DNA from: Pterobdella sp. o SKG-2022
Lineage: Eukaryota; Annelida; Clitellata; Hirudinida; Piscicolidae
Direction: 5' to 3'
Length of the DNA stretch: 64,000 nt
Assembly: GCA_964035795.1 (NCBI GenBank)
Contig: OZ038323.1
Span: 8,099,227-8,163,226 of the forward strand
Shown: positions 1 through 13,500 of the stretch, piece after piece
Layout: every line of letters starts with the position of its first letter
How positions within the stretch are numbered: position 1 is the stretch's first letter
Program-made: the position numbers and the translations under genes
Notes under the pieces: model-generated
What the model was told of the DNA's origin: nothing
The model's database searches: none
Seen by the model: the letters and a program-made list of their open reading frames with translations, nothing else

Positions 1-510
<510 letters not shown>

Positions 511-2009
511 TGTACTTTCCAAACCATTTCATAACCTATTCTGGTAAAAATTTCAGATACAACCGTAAAAAAATAATTAAAAAAAAATTTCAAATTAAAA
601 ACATTAAAACGTTTACAGAACAATACATATAAGAACAAAAACAAAACAAAACACATAACAACAATAACGATGAACACCAACCAATACCACAATTAACATG
701 CCATTAAGTTAACGTAATGACGTCATTCCTACTTAAAGCTCCAAAAATTTGTACTGAGTCTCGTGTTGTTTTCAAACCAACATGATTACGATGACGTAAA
801 ATACAAGAGTGTTATACCAGGTTTATGTTGTTCACTGTTCTATTGCAAATACAAGTTGTGTTTAAAAAAAAATAACATGTATTAGATTGGAACATTTAAT
901 GAAAGCAAGGAGTTATGATATTGAGCTTAAACAATCAAATGATGGTGTAATACCACCAAGTACCCTCTGTACTCATTAACAGTACATCAGTACCAGAAAG
1001 CTTTGTACATTTTACGTTATAGATCTGCTTAACTGTTTCTTACAACTTTAGTTATTGTTATTCATCCCACACAGTGATGTTGTATTGTATATTTTACAAA
1101 TGATTTTTAAGTCAAACATTTAATTAAAAAAATAAATGAATAATTGATAGGTTTAATATTGAATTAAATTGCTAATTACTCAGTTAAATGTATTTGTCTG
1201 ATTGAGTTTTGTTGTGCATCTTGGTTATTAATCAAAAGCATCTTGTTTTAATATCTTGTAGTTATCGCAACAAACAAACCTGTTCTAGGAAATGTGCAAC
1301 TCAAACACCAACAAAAACAACGACAAGAACAACAATGTTGAGTTTTTATTAATATTTAAATTTATTATATTTTTGTTGTAGTAGTATATGTAGGATTGAA
1401 TTATTAGGTTTGAATATATTCATTGAAATAAATGATGATCAGAGAGGTTGATATTAGTAACTGATGTTGGGTTTTGATAGGTAAGTCTCATGTATGCTCC
1501 AACTGCAACAGAAACCAAAATTTTTCTATTAATATCGCAATATCGGGCTTTCAAAACTGAAATTCAATCGATGCTCAAAAAAACCCTCAAAAAAACCAAC
1601 TCTTTTAATAGTTATCTCTCAATTTTTGTTTTTTTTTTGTCAACAAAACACAGAAGTTAATTATAATCGTTAGGCAACTTCATTGAAAAGATGGAAATTA
1701 CCAGCAAAAGAACGTGCCACAGACAAAACTTAGCAAGTTAAAACAGCAGCCATTAAGCATACTTCAGCAAATATCATTTTTCTTGTTTCAAAATGTATCA
1801 ATTTGATTCTTTTGCATCTTCTTCTTCATCCGGTATAATGACTCTTGTAGCCAATGAGATTGGATAATTTTAAAAGTGGGACGAGACATAATGGAATAGA
1901 AAGATGCGATTGGTTGATGAAGCATATCTCACGGGATTGGTAGAGTATTAGGATATTTTTAATGAGATTATTAACTTTTTTTTCTTTGATATTTTGTTTG
2001 TGTGTATGT

Positions 2010-2046
2010 ATTTGTGTGTGTGTGTGTGTGTGTGTGTGTCTGTGTA
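2010..2046. repeat. Short (TG)n microsatellite
   Basis: Short interrupted TG array, including TGTA and TGTCTG variants, in otherwise AT-rich DNA. Confidence 0.85.
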
Positions 2047-3247
2047 TAAATATTTGAGTGTTCTTCAAAATTTATTTACTTTTCATAATAGGCCACACGA
2101 ATGGAGGTTAATTAAAAAAATATTTTGAAATCCAAATAAGGAAAACGAAAAATGACTCAGAAAAAATACATTAGAGAAAAGAATAAGTTCATCATAGAAT
2201 GCATTAATCAAAATTATATCGCCCACAGATACTATAACAAAGAAATGATGTAAAATATTATATTATTTTTTCCTAAATAAATTCTTTGTTTTATTTCAGA
2301 TTATTTATTAAATTCAGATTATATTTTTTGAAAAAAAATCAAAAAAATATATTCAAATCTGTAGTTTTTTTTTAATTTAGTTAAACAAAAAAAACAAAAA
2401 AAAAAATAAATAGAAAATAATGAAAATAATAAACAATAAAAATTGTTAATTTTAATATTTAAAATAAAGCAGCAACAATCCGCTATAAAACATTCATCAA
2501 AAAAAAAACGTTAAAAATAGCAACATAGAATAAATAAACCAAAAACTAACAAAAGGTATTTAATGGTATTTATTGGTTATTGAAGTTCATGAATGTTCAG
2601 TATTCAATCATTCTCAATTGTATTAACTGCCATAACACTGCTATGTTGAAAAAGTCCTTCACTTATCTTTGTTAATTTACATTATTAATAACAATATTTC
2701 ATTTGATCTTTTTGTTTTATTTTTAATAGCTTATTTTTTCATAATAGTTATAATTTTGTTTATAATTATGATTTCATTGTTACTCATTATTTCAATACTA
2801 TTTGTTACTTCTGTGTTAATAATTATTCTGATATTTATTTTTATTTATTATTATTTAATCTTATATTATTTTTTAATATCTTTATAATTTTATTCTTTAA
2901 TTCTTTTTTATTATATATTAAGCATTAATATTTTATTTATTGTCATTGATTCTTTATCATGTTATAGTATTATAGTATTTTCTTATTATACTCTCCATTT
3001 CTATTTTAATCTTTTCATTAATAAAAATTTTTCTCATGAAGCAACACAGAAGTGATGAATCTATTTTTTTGCATTGGCAGTTTTAACTCCATTCATCAAA
3101 CTTGTAACTTTTTCATACATTAACTTATCAAAAACTGTTCAACTTGCTTCACGATTAATTGAAATTAAGCTGTTCTTTTTTGATTTGATTATAACATGAA
3201 AAATACAAATATATGAAATAAAACACACGTGCGCGACCACAAACAAA

Positions 3248-3347
<100 letters not shown>

Positions 3348-3422
3348 GATAGAGTTAGAGTGCCTTATCTCAAACTCGCCTGATCGAGGCAAAAAGAAAC
3401 CAGTGGAAAAAGATACGAGAAG

Positions 3423-3785
3423 TTATGATGATGATGATGTTTGTGAAATATAGGATGGAGGAGAGGAAAAGGAAGAAGAAGAAAAAAAGAAAGAAAATAT
3501 TTAAAGGAAAGAGAGTTGAAGATAAAAACCGATGATGACATGATAATGATGAAACAAAATTGTTTCAGCGTTGCTAATGATACATGTGGTGATGAGGATA
3601 GTGGTGGTGATGAGGATGGTGGTGTTGATGATGATGCTAGTGGTGATGAGAATGGCGGTGATGAGGATGGTGGTGGTGATAAAGATGCTAGTGGTGATGA
3701 GGATGGTGGTGGTGATGATGATGGTGGTAATGATGAGGACGGTGATGATAATGTTGTTGGTCATGATGATAATGATGATGGAAGC
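3423..3785. repeat. Degenerate GAT/GGT trinucleotide repeat tract
   Basis: GATGAT and GGTGAT units with point changes, densest from 3588 to 3782. The plus-strand frame reads as Gly/Asp/Glu-rich and the minus-strand frame as Ile/Thr-rich. No splice sites, signal sequence or domain mark it as a gene, so I treat it as a decayed triplet repeat. Confidence 0.75.
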
Positions 3786-4200
3786 TTAATAAAAATAAAT
3801 AAAAAAGCAAGGAAGACAATAATGAGAGCAATTATGAACTAAAATGATTGAATAGAGATGAGGGAAGCGACGATGATGATTATGAAATAAAGGAAACAAC
3901 TGATAACATAATAATTAGCACTGCAACAAATTCCAATAGTATATACACTCAATAACATTTTACTAAACATCCTTCGTTCATTTTTTCTATACATTTATCC
4001 AGCTAGCCATTCTTGCATTTCTCCATGCTTTCATTCATTTCGACCATTCATATAGCATCCATTCATCTCACATGCATTCTTTTCATTTCATCCACTTATC
4101 TACCATGCATGCATTCATGCGTATATTTCTCAACGCTGTAATGAAAGATATCTGCATTTTGTAGATAAGAATAACTATGTTGTGATGACATGAAAATAAT

Positions 4201-4500
4201 GTTGTGATGATGGATGAAGAGAGTGATGATGATGCTGATGATGAGAGTGATGATGATGATGCGTATAATGAAGATGATGAGAGTGATGATGCGGATGATG
4301 AAGATGATGAGAGTTATGATGATGATGATGAGGATGTTGTGGTTGATGTGGATGATGATGATGTTGAGAACGATGATGGCGAAGATCAAAATAATAGAAT
4401 GATGATGTTGATGATGATGACAACAATAAGGAAGATAATGGGGATGATGATAATGATATTGATGAAAATAGCAATAATGATGATGCTGATGATAATGGAG
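4201..4500. repeat. Degenerate GAT trinucleotide repeat tract
   Basis: A second GATGAT-rich block about 400 bases from the first. The plus frame is Asp/Glu-rich; the minus frames are His/Ser/Ile-rich. Open frames in several phases at once are typical of a triplet repeat that lacks stop codons rather than of a gene. Confidence 0.8.
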
Positions 4501-5787
4501 GAAATACAAATAAACTAGGACGATCATGACAATGAGAATGGTACAAAACTAATAGAATACTATGCAATAATGATAGAATACTAATATAATTTCAATGAAA
4601 AATATATTCAAAATATCAAAAAGTATTTTATTTGCTAACAGATGTCATTATTGGAATGGCTTCAAATTATGACCATTAATTTTTCCTTTATTTTTTGCTG
4701 ACTCATTATGGGTTCTAATGATTTTGCGCGAATGAGGGCTTAAAGATAATAATAAAACTATAAAAGTAATGCAAACTCCGGCTCAGTTATAAAAGATTAA
4801 TAATGATAATAATAATGATAATTTATAAATAGTAATAATAATAAATTTAAAAAAAAATAAAATATGATTAAAATAGTAGTAATAAAAATAACAGTAACAA
4901 TAGCGATAATAAAGAATAATAACATAATAAGAATAATAAAAATAACTGATAAAGAATGGCTCAATAACTGATAACTTCACAACAATAGTGACAAATGAAA
5001 AGCCATTATAATATTCAACTAATGAAATTATTATATTTTTTAAAGCATATTTTTTAAATAATTTTTTTTTGAGTTTTTATATTTATTTCTTATAATTAAA
5101 ATTTATACCTTAACTGTTATTTCCACTATAAATATAATTGCAGCTAATTCATAAAAATATATATAATTAGTCTAACAATTAAAAAAATTAATATTATTAT
5201 TATCAATAATATAGGCATTATTGTTATATATAGCACTATTTTATCGGCGATACTTTGATAGCTGAACAATTAAAAGACGTTAGAATAAATGCGGAAGAAG
5301 GATAAGAAGGGTGGTTTTGCAGAAAAAGTGATGGGTTGCGGGAATAATAATATAAAAAAATAACAGTTATAAGACCATAAATAGAAAGATAATGTTAAAA
5401 ATGATATAAAAATAAGAGTAATAATAATTATTATAATAATCATAATATAAATAATAATATTGAAAATGAAGAGATTTGATGGAGTGGCTATTTCGGAGGG
5501 ATGACACTTCCATATATTTTGACTATTATCATGGTTATTGAAACATTGAACTTAAATAAAAACAACATTTGTATTAATACGTATTATAATAAATTTAAAA
5601 ATGGTGATAAAAGATGGTGAGGCTAAAAAAAATGATATCAAAGAGGAAGATGAATAAGAAGATGACGACGACGAAGATGGTGGCTTCCGACCTTTCTTAT
5701 CTATGTTAAGCACACATTTCGTCGTCTGTATTGGCTTCTATGTGCTTTTTTATCTATATATCATCCTCTATTTAATAATCTTTTCCC

Positions 5788-5809
5788 CTACTACTACTAC
5801 TACTACTAG

Positions 5810-5847
<38 letters not shown>

Positions 5848-5848
5848 A
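5788..5848. repeat. (CTA)n microsatellite
   Basis: About 20 copies of CTA with one AGTACC interruption near 5808. Confidence 0.95.
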
Positions 5849-6926
5849 TTTTACTATCAATAAAAACACTAATGGCTAAAAAGTAGGTTTTCAATGATGG
5901 TTTTTATACAAATGTGCTCAATGTTGTACTGGGGTTTTAAATTGTTTTTAAGTTTATATAAACAAAAACAGTCCACAAAACGCAAATCAATGCGGAGTTT
6001 CACATGATGGATGCCAACGCTGAAGACCTCAACAAAAGGCATCGCAAGGTTATTTTAGCTTCAAGATCCTGTACCACTTCACTGATAAACTTTCCTACAA
6101 GAAACAATTTCTAAATGCTAAAGACCAAATTTTAGTAAAAAATTAAGACTTAAAAGCTATACAAAACAATTTAAATTATTCAATTGTAAAACAACAAGTT
6201 AATTGAAAAGATATAATTATACAAATAGACCATCAAAATTACATGAGAATCTTAACCACAATAACGCTAATCCGTGGGAATGGAGATTAAATAACATAGT
6301 ATTGCAAGCTACCTTGTGATCCGGCGAAAAAATTGTATAATAATATACATGAAACAATAATATATTTGATGAAATAACAATACAATAATCCAATAAACAA
6401 GAAGCGATAAAACGATGAAAGTTGTTCAAACGACCATTTACCCCAGAAATTATGAAAATGAGACCTAAACGACAGTATTAACTCGCAAAGCTCACATAAG
6501 TCCTATCATAATGGTTGATAGTGTATTAAATATCCATCTACTTCAACTGTATTATACAAGTACCAAACAATTGTTTTTGAATAAAATATATTTTCTTTCA
6601 CTTTCTCCTGTTGTCTATCTTAAGACACTCAACAGTATAATCACATATTTTTATATTTCATTTCATTTAATTTACAAGATTATTATATCTTATATTGCTC
6701 AACTTTCTAGTTGATTATAGCTTACTGAAGTTGATTTAATTATGTCGTAACTTATTATACTAACAACAAAATAGTCCTGATAATACTATGATACCAATAT
6801 AGCGCCAAAGATATAACTGATTATTATTGTTAAGCTGAATATCATTCAATTAATAGTATTGAATTTCATCAAAACCCTTCTCCTCCTCCTCCTCGTCATC
6901 ATCATTATGATGACACTACTTCTCCC

Positions 6927-9866
6927 TCATAACCCCTTGTTAAAGTACAGATGCGAAGGCACTGGTTTATCAAGTTTCTGGCAGGTCTGTACCACTTGGT
7001 CGTAATGGAGGCGTTCAAACCTCTTCAACGTCTCCAATGATATGGAACTTCGTGAAGGTTTGGTTGAATTTAAGATTGGCGTGTTTTAAAAGTATTAGTA
7101 ATAGTAGTAGTAATATCAATAAAAATAATTGAAACTAGAAAAAATTCTTTTGTTGACAATGGATTCTTTTGGTACCTGTCTTGAGGGAACATGGCGCAAG
7201 CTATGGGAACCATGAAGATCAAGCTGAAAAAGAATGAATACAGATTAGGCTAATGGTGAATGAATGAATGACTACATAAATGAATAAACAAAATTATTGA
7301 AAACTTAGAAAAAAAATTAATAGAGAAAAACAAAAAAATAATAACAATAACAAAAGTAATTTAATGAAAAAAATAAAAATAACAACGATGACTAACAATC
7401 CGCCAATCATGATGGTCTGGAAAACGATGTGGAATTTCCGGTGCCTCATAAACCACGCCTTCTTTTCCAGGTTGTTCATGATGATGGGCATGATCACTGA
7501 AGTATGGTCTTAGTTATTAATTTTATTATTATTAGAGATATTATTATTGTTGTTATTATTATAGATATTATTATAGTTATTAATATTTTTATTAATATAA
7601 TAACACTGACGCATTCCTGGAGCACACATGGTGATTCTGGAAGTGGCTACCAGGGAGATGCCCTTTATTGCTGCTAGCTATGTGATGTTCAAGGTGTTAT
7701 ATGAATATTCATTTTTTCTATTTATAGTATTCATATTTAGTGTTCTTTAGTTTGATATTTTTAGGCGGCCTGGGGCTAATGGGTTTACTTGTAAACATTT
7801 TAAAATTGAATAGTTTGTTTTTAACCTGGTCAAGAACGACTGTGTAGAAAATCTTTGTTTTGAATTGAATACATTGAAATCCATGTGTTTCTTCAATATA
7901 GAACATTTTCAAGGCTCTTAATTATCATTATTATTATTGAAAAATATATCAGATGGAAAAGCATGGTATATCCCAGATGTTAATTTTTTAGTTGATAAAT
8001 CGAAGTCTTAAAACTTTGTATCAATTATTCAATATTCTAATCGCCTCTTGATCTTTGAATTGAAAATCAATCATGAAATCCATAGAATATTCGCTAGCCA
8101 AGAAACTATGAAATTTATCAATTATTAGTGTCATGAACCTTAGATTTAGCTAAAGCTTTCTTCTCCTCGTCAAACAACACCACACCATCTTTCAGTTCCC
8201 TGAGTAACGTTGGAATGATCGTTAAATGATGCTGAAACCACGGCTAATTAATGCAGCAATTGAAACTGTGCTGAATTGTTATAACACCAGTGAAAATACT
8301 ATTATAGATATAACTGCTAAAGCTAATTATTGCTATCAAGTTGGTTTATTGTTTATCATAGGCAGTTTACCAATTTAGTTATGCCATCACAATAAAAATT
8401 ATATAACATTTAAAAGAATAAATTAAATACCTCAAAAACACAGACTTATAGACGTTGTATAACAAAACAGTGTAAAACACATGACATGAACTCCACAAGA
8501 TCACTCACGCTTGTCTTGACAATGGGATGTTTACCAAGTTGGCTGCCACAACTGCCAAAAAGGGAACAAAACGCTGAATAAGCTGGGGCGCTCTCTATAA
8601 AATAAATTGTTATCTAGATGGTTGGGTAGATAGATATAGGAAAATATTTTAAGATAGTTAAGTGAATAGATAAATAAATAGAATCTTAAAATTACTGAAG
8701 CATTCCATACAATATTTCATCTAAAAAACTTGTTTTTATACAAAGTTCAAACCTTGATCATAAACCCCTTAAACCCAAGTGCTGTGACAAGGGCACAAGT
8801 GGTGGCACTGACATAAGCCACACCTATCTGCCTGAGAAGGGTTATTGTGGTTGGATATGAGTAATAGGAAAAAAATTTATATAATGCCCAACCCATGTTA
8901 GCATGGAAACAGATATGAAATGATGATAGTGGGTGAAATATAAATTGATACAAAAGGAAACTGATACAATAAATATAAACTGATACAATTCATACAAAGC
9001 TTAGTTTTCTTTTTCTATTGGTTAGTTTTTCAATAAAATATTGAATTGTGGAGTCACTTGCTAGAGATAGAGGAAGCTGCATTGCGATTGGTGTAGTTGA
9101 CAAGAGCATTGAAGGATTGGTTGAGCCATTGTGAGACCACCACTCCCACTGTGGTGCTGTTTGGTGTAATGTAATGATGATTTTTTTAATAATGATTATT
9201 ACTATTGATTTCTTCTATATTATTTTAAATGTTTTTTTTTTAATTCTAAAAAAACTTGAAGAATTAAATGTGATTTTTATAATAATACAAATTATATAAT
9301 TAGAAAACATTATATAAAAAAACACAGTCTAAAAACATGAAAAAACAATAATTAATGATGGAACAGACTTGTAGAACTGCAGCATTCCAGCTGTGAGGAT
9401 CATACCACCAGGCACCTGAAAAGACATACGACCAAAAACATTCTGGAGTTGGCCTGAGTCTGGATGATATGCTGAGTCATACAAAGTCTTTGCTTCCCAT
9501 ACTTCTTTTTCTGTTGTACCTTCAGGCTCTAGATTTTGTCTGTAAAAATAAGGTTTTATGCATATTTTTAAAACATTTTGGTTGAATGCTGTGTTTTATT
9601 ATGAATTCATCTTTTTTTTTCATTGCTACACTCCTATTTGCAGTTTGAAAATTGTAATTAACACTTGTATAAGAACAATCTAAAGGAACATACTTGTACT
9701 GTTGCACTAGCAATTTGGCATCTTCCAAAGTTTTTTGAGTCACAAAACCAAGACGGGGATTAGTGATAGAGGCAAAGTGCTTGAGTCGTCCAGCAAATGT
9801 CGCTTGATTCCATCTGGGTCGAGAAAGATCAATTCGGCCATTCGGCAAATGAGGAGTAAAAGCCAT
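6927..9866 (-). CDS. SFXN2: Sideroflexin, SFXN2-like mitochondrial carrier
   Basis: Ten coding exons, from 5' to 3' on the minus strand: 9866-9694, 9539-9369, 9156-9058, 8831-8753, 8594-8509, 8199-8139, 7677-7611, 7496-7397, about 7224-7177, 7047-6927. Protein is about 334 aa; the family is usually 320-340. Visible hallmarks are PRWNQATF near residue 27, HPDSG at 83-87, [11 protein letters not shown] at 94-104, NYTNRNAAS at 135-143, a helix with AAN and IPL, and the C-terminal FNKGL. The GRMSFQxPGGM and NRNAAS versions point to SFXN2 rather than SFXN1 or SFXN3. Sideroflexins are multi-pass inner mitochondrial membrane proteins; SFXN1 carries serine for one-carbon metabolism, and SFXN2 is linked to iron and heme handling. 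The ATG follows directly after a TACTCAG acceptor-like site, so a 5' UTR exon or leader may lie upstream. ALG9 ends 675 bases upstream on the same strand. The exon near 7177-7224 is placed within one base. Confidence 0.93.
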
Positions 9867-10540
9867 CTGAGTATTTTTGATCAATTCAACCACCAACCAA
9901 TATAATTTAAATTATTTCAGGTTAATTTTCAACCAGAAAACATAAACGAATAGTGATTGTAAGCCACCAACGTGGTCCAAACTTATTTCCTCAATAATAA
10001 AACAACATTTACTTATGAACAATCTTTTTAATAGGTTTTAATAGAGAAAAAATTATTATTAGAAATGAGATTTATTTCCTATATAGACAAATTTTCAAAG
10101 TTTTCGATTTATAAAGCGCCTGATTGCAATTTAATTTAAAGATGTTGAAGAAAGAAAAAAAAAATAATTGAAAAAAACAATTTGTGATTCAAAGTCCAAG
10201 ATTTTGTTCTACATAATATATACGAACTTTCAAGGTATATATATATTATCAGCCAACGTATTAAAATAAAACATTAACACTTTTTAAATGTTCTTTTTAA
10301 AGATACTTAGAAAAAGTTTTTTTTATATATGCAAACTCCAAATTTGAATAGTTGTTTATAAATAAGTTAAACACAAACTGAATAAAAGATTTTCACAAAT
10401 TAAAGCTGATTTATATATTATAACATGAAAACAACATTTTAAAAAATTTCTAAATCTCCCAAAAAAAAATCATATAAATTTTTTATAATTTTGAGCTTTT
10501 ATGTACTTGATTATTCGACCAACAAAAAAGTCTCTAAATT
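9867..10540. other. Intergenic between ALG9 3' end and SFXN2 5' end
   Basis: AT-rich spacer between two genes transcribed leftwards. It should hold the ALG9 3' UTR and the SFXN2 promoter or leader acceptor. I see no separate gene in it. Confidence 0.6.
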
Positions 10541-13500
10541 TTAAACTTTAGTTGTTTGTCTCTTAGAAAATACATGATATGGCACATAGTAGGTGTTCTT
10601 TAATGAGAAGAATGGAATGTAAAAGGCTCTGAATAAGCTAGTAGACCTGTGAAAATAAATAAAAAAATAAAAATATTGAAAAAAATTATTTTACTGATTA
10701 ATTATTCAAATTAATCAGCTTTAACATTCATCATATATAAATAAAATTTACCAGTGTATATAATAAAAAAACTTCTAATATATATAATAATAACATACAA
10801 GCTTTTTCACATAGAAGAATATAAAAAAATCATATGGAAAGACCTAGAGGCATCAAGAAATTTCTCTTCGACTAGAACTTTCCACTTATCATTCTGCAAG
10901 TAATATGCAGGTTCAAGAGGAGTGTGGTGAGAAGTGGAAAGATCAACCAGGTAGTCACATAATTCTATGTCCACCTTTGTTAATTGAATCAATGGAAATG
11001 TTTTTTAATAGTATTCTGGTGGGAAAATTATTCTCGATTTTTACGTAGACTTTGGGTCTCACATAGATCGACTATAAAAAATCCATTTTGAAACTACGAA
11101 GTAAACTTTATTGACTTATTGATTCTAACAAATTTCTTATAACAGATTGAAAACATCATTGACACACAGCAAAGAACAAACGATGAAAATTAAATGAAAA
11201 AACATTCAAACATACATATCGTTCAACTTGCTCCTTGTTCAGATGGTTGAAGCGCTGTGGTATGATTCTGGTGGCATCAGCTTCCCTTGAAAACTCACCT
11301 GGCAACTGACCTTTGAACTCTGACCTTAAAAACTTCAAGTGGTATCTGTCAAAAAAAATTCATAAATAAAAATTTGACAAACTTACATTGAATGAAATTC
11401 TACTCGAATTTGCAACAAAGTGATTTTGAAAAAAGATTAAGAAAATGGAACTTCAAAAAAATAAAATTATTTTATTCATTTGTGCAAAAAAAACTGTTTT
11501 TCTAACTAACTAATTACCCAACAAACTATACAACTGAAAACAAATCGATACAATAGAAAATAAAAGTCATTAAAAAAAGAACGATAAAAAAAACCCCTTC
11601 AAACCCTTGAGGCAAGAAGAAATGTGACGGGAAGCGGTACCACTCCTTACCCACACACACATTCTGTATCACTGAGTTCTGATTCTCGAGTAACCCATTT
11701 GAAAAGGCCGAATATGCCCTCAGCACTCCGTTGTAACCTGGGGTTGTGTGGGTACTGATACTAGAGGGTAGGTGGATGTCGGATGATTCTGCATGAGATA
11801 CTTTCGCATAATTAATAAGATGAGCTTCTATTTAAAACCCGTTGAATATTCATTCAGTTTTCTAATGAAATTTTTAGCTTCGTTGTGATGGATATTAGTT
11901 ATAGTAACGAGATGGGTATCATAACAGGTTCGATAATTTAAAATAACAACAAAAAGACTCGACCATGAAACAAGGCTAATATCCTGCACAGAGACAGACC
12001 AACAAAGCAAATAGACACGGAGAGAGTGGTGAGGAGGGGAAGGATGGACAGGATGCGTTTTAAAATCTCCTACAACAGTTGTTTATGAATATTATTATTG
12101 TAATGTTTCTGCTGTAGCAGACTCCAAAATGGTTGTGTGCCTCAAAAACATAGTGATATTTATACCAAATTTGTTTATTTTTAAATTCTTGAAAAACGAG
12201 AAAAAATTATAATCAATTAGTTAATAAATTTATTTACACTATAATTAGAATATATATATATATTTTTTAATGATTATATTACATAATTATCATCAATATT
12301 ATTACCACAATGTATGAAAGCGACCATCATTGCTATTACTATATTTCAATAATAATAATAATAATGACAAGAATAATAATAATAATAATTTTAGTAAGCA
12401 AGCACTCACCGAACTCCTTTGCACACACCATGCAGCACACAAAGCTATGAAGGGGTAGATGGGAAACATGAAACGTTCCTCCTACGTGACACCATTAACA
12501 ACGAATCAAATCACTCTTACACGACCCAGTTTATCGTTATGGTAACATATTACTACAACGTAATTTTGTAAGCCGTTTATCGTTATGGTGTCAGATGACT
12601 AACAACTTAATGTTATTAAAAAATCTTAATGATAAATATTTAGATTATTCTTCTATTGTTGTTATTTTTATTTTTGAAAAGATTTTTTCCGAAAATATAT
12701 CCGGCACCAAAAAAATTATAAATAATTATTCTTCATTTATATAGCGCAATGTTTGCGTCAGAGTCGCCAAATAAATAATATATTGTTAAAGAAAGCATAA
12801 AGAGTTGATGCTGCAAAAAAGGTTGGACCTTGTGAGGTCTGGTGAAGAAGACGACGACCCATAAGAAAGTGAGCAATAAGGAGGAAAAGATTTCATGAGC
12901 TGAAGTTATTTGTTAGTATTTTATTATCATGGCTACTATTATTATTTTATCATTACGATTTTTATTGTAAAAATTGTTTCAAAGTTTATAAATTATTACA
13001 AATATTTTCAAACTATCGTTCTAGTTGATAAAAGCAAAAATTCTACCCAATATTTGTTTGAACTTCAACTTCGGCAACTCCAAGAAAAGCTGAAAAATTA
13101 TTTCAACATTAGTGATCTGTACAACCTAAGCTAGCATGTAAACGGACTTGAAAAAATGATGACAATGAGAAAAAAACTTACAAATACGGGGAAAGATAGT
13201 AAGAGAAAGGCAAAGGCAAGGTTAAAGTTTAGAAAACAATTGACAAAATAAAACGTCCACGGCTCTGTGCCTTGATAAAAAATAGATTTTTATTAATTTC
13301 ATTATGAAAAATTATAATTAATTGTTTTACCATCATTCGTTTACCTACCTATCCATTCATTCATCCTTCTACCCCCCACTCATCCATCTATCTACCTCTT
13401 CACCCATACATCCATTATTGGACTCACCCATCCATCTAATTTCCTATGAATCCATTCATCCCCCTATCCACAAAGCTACCATATAGATCAGGTCCATGCT

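Noticed and set aside
3516..3842. Gly/Asp/Glu-rich 108-codon frame
   Set aside because: Lies in a degenerate GAT/GGT repeat, is open in several frames on both strands, and has no splice or domain support.
4096..4567. His/Ser-rich minus-strand frames
   Set aside because: Reverse reading of a GAT triplet repeat.
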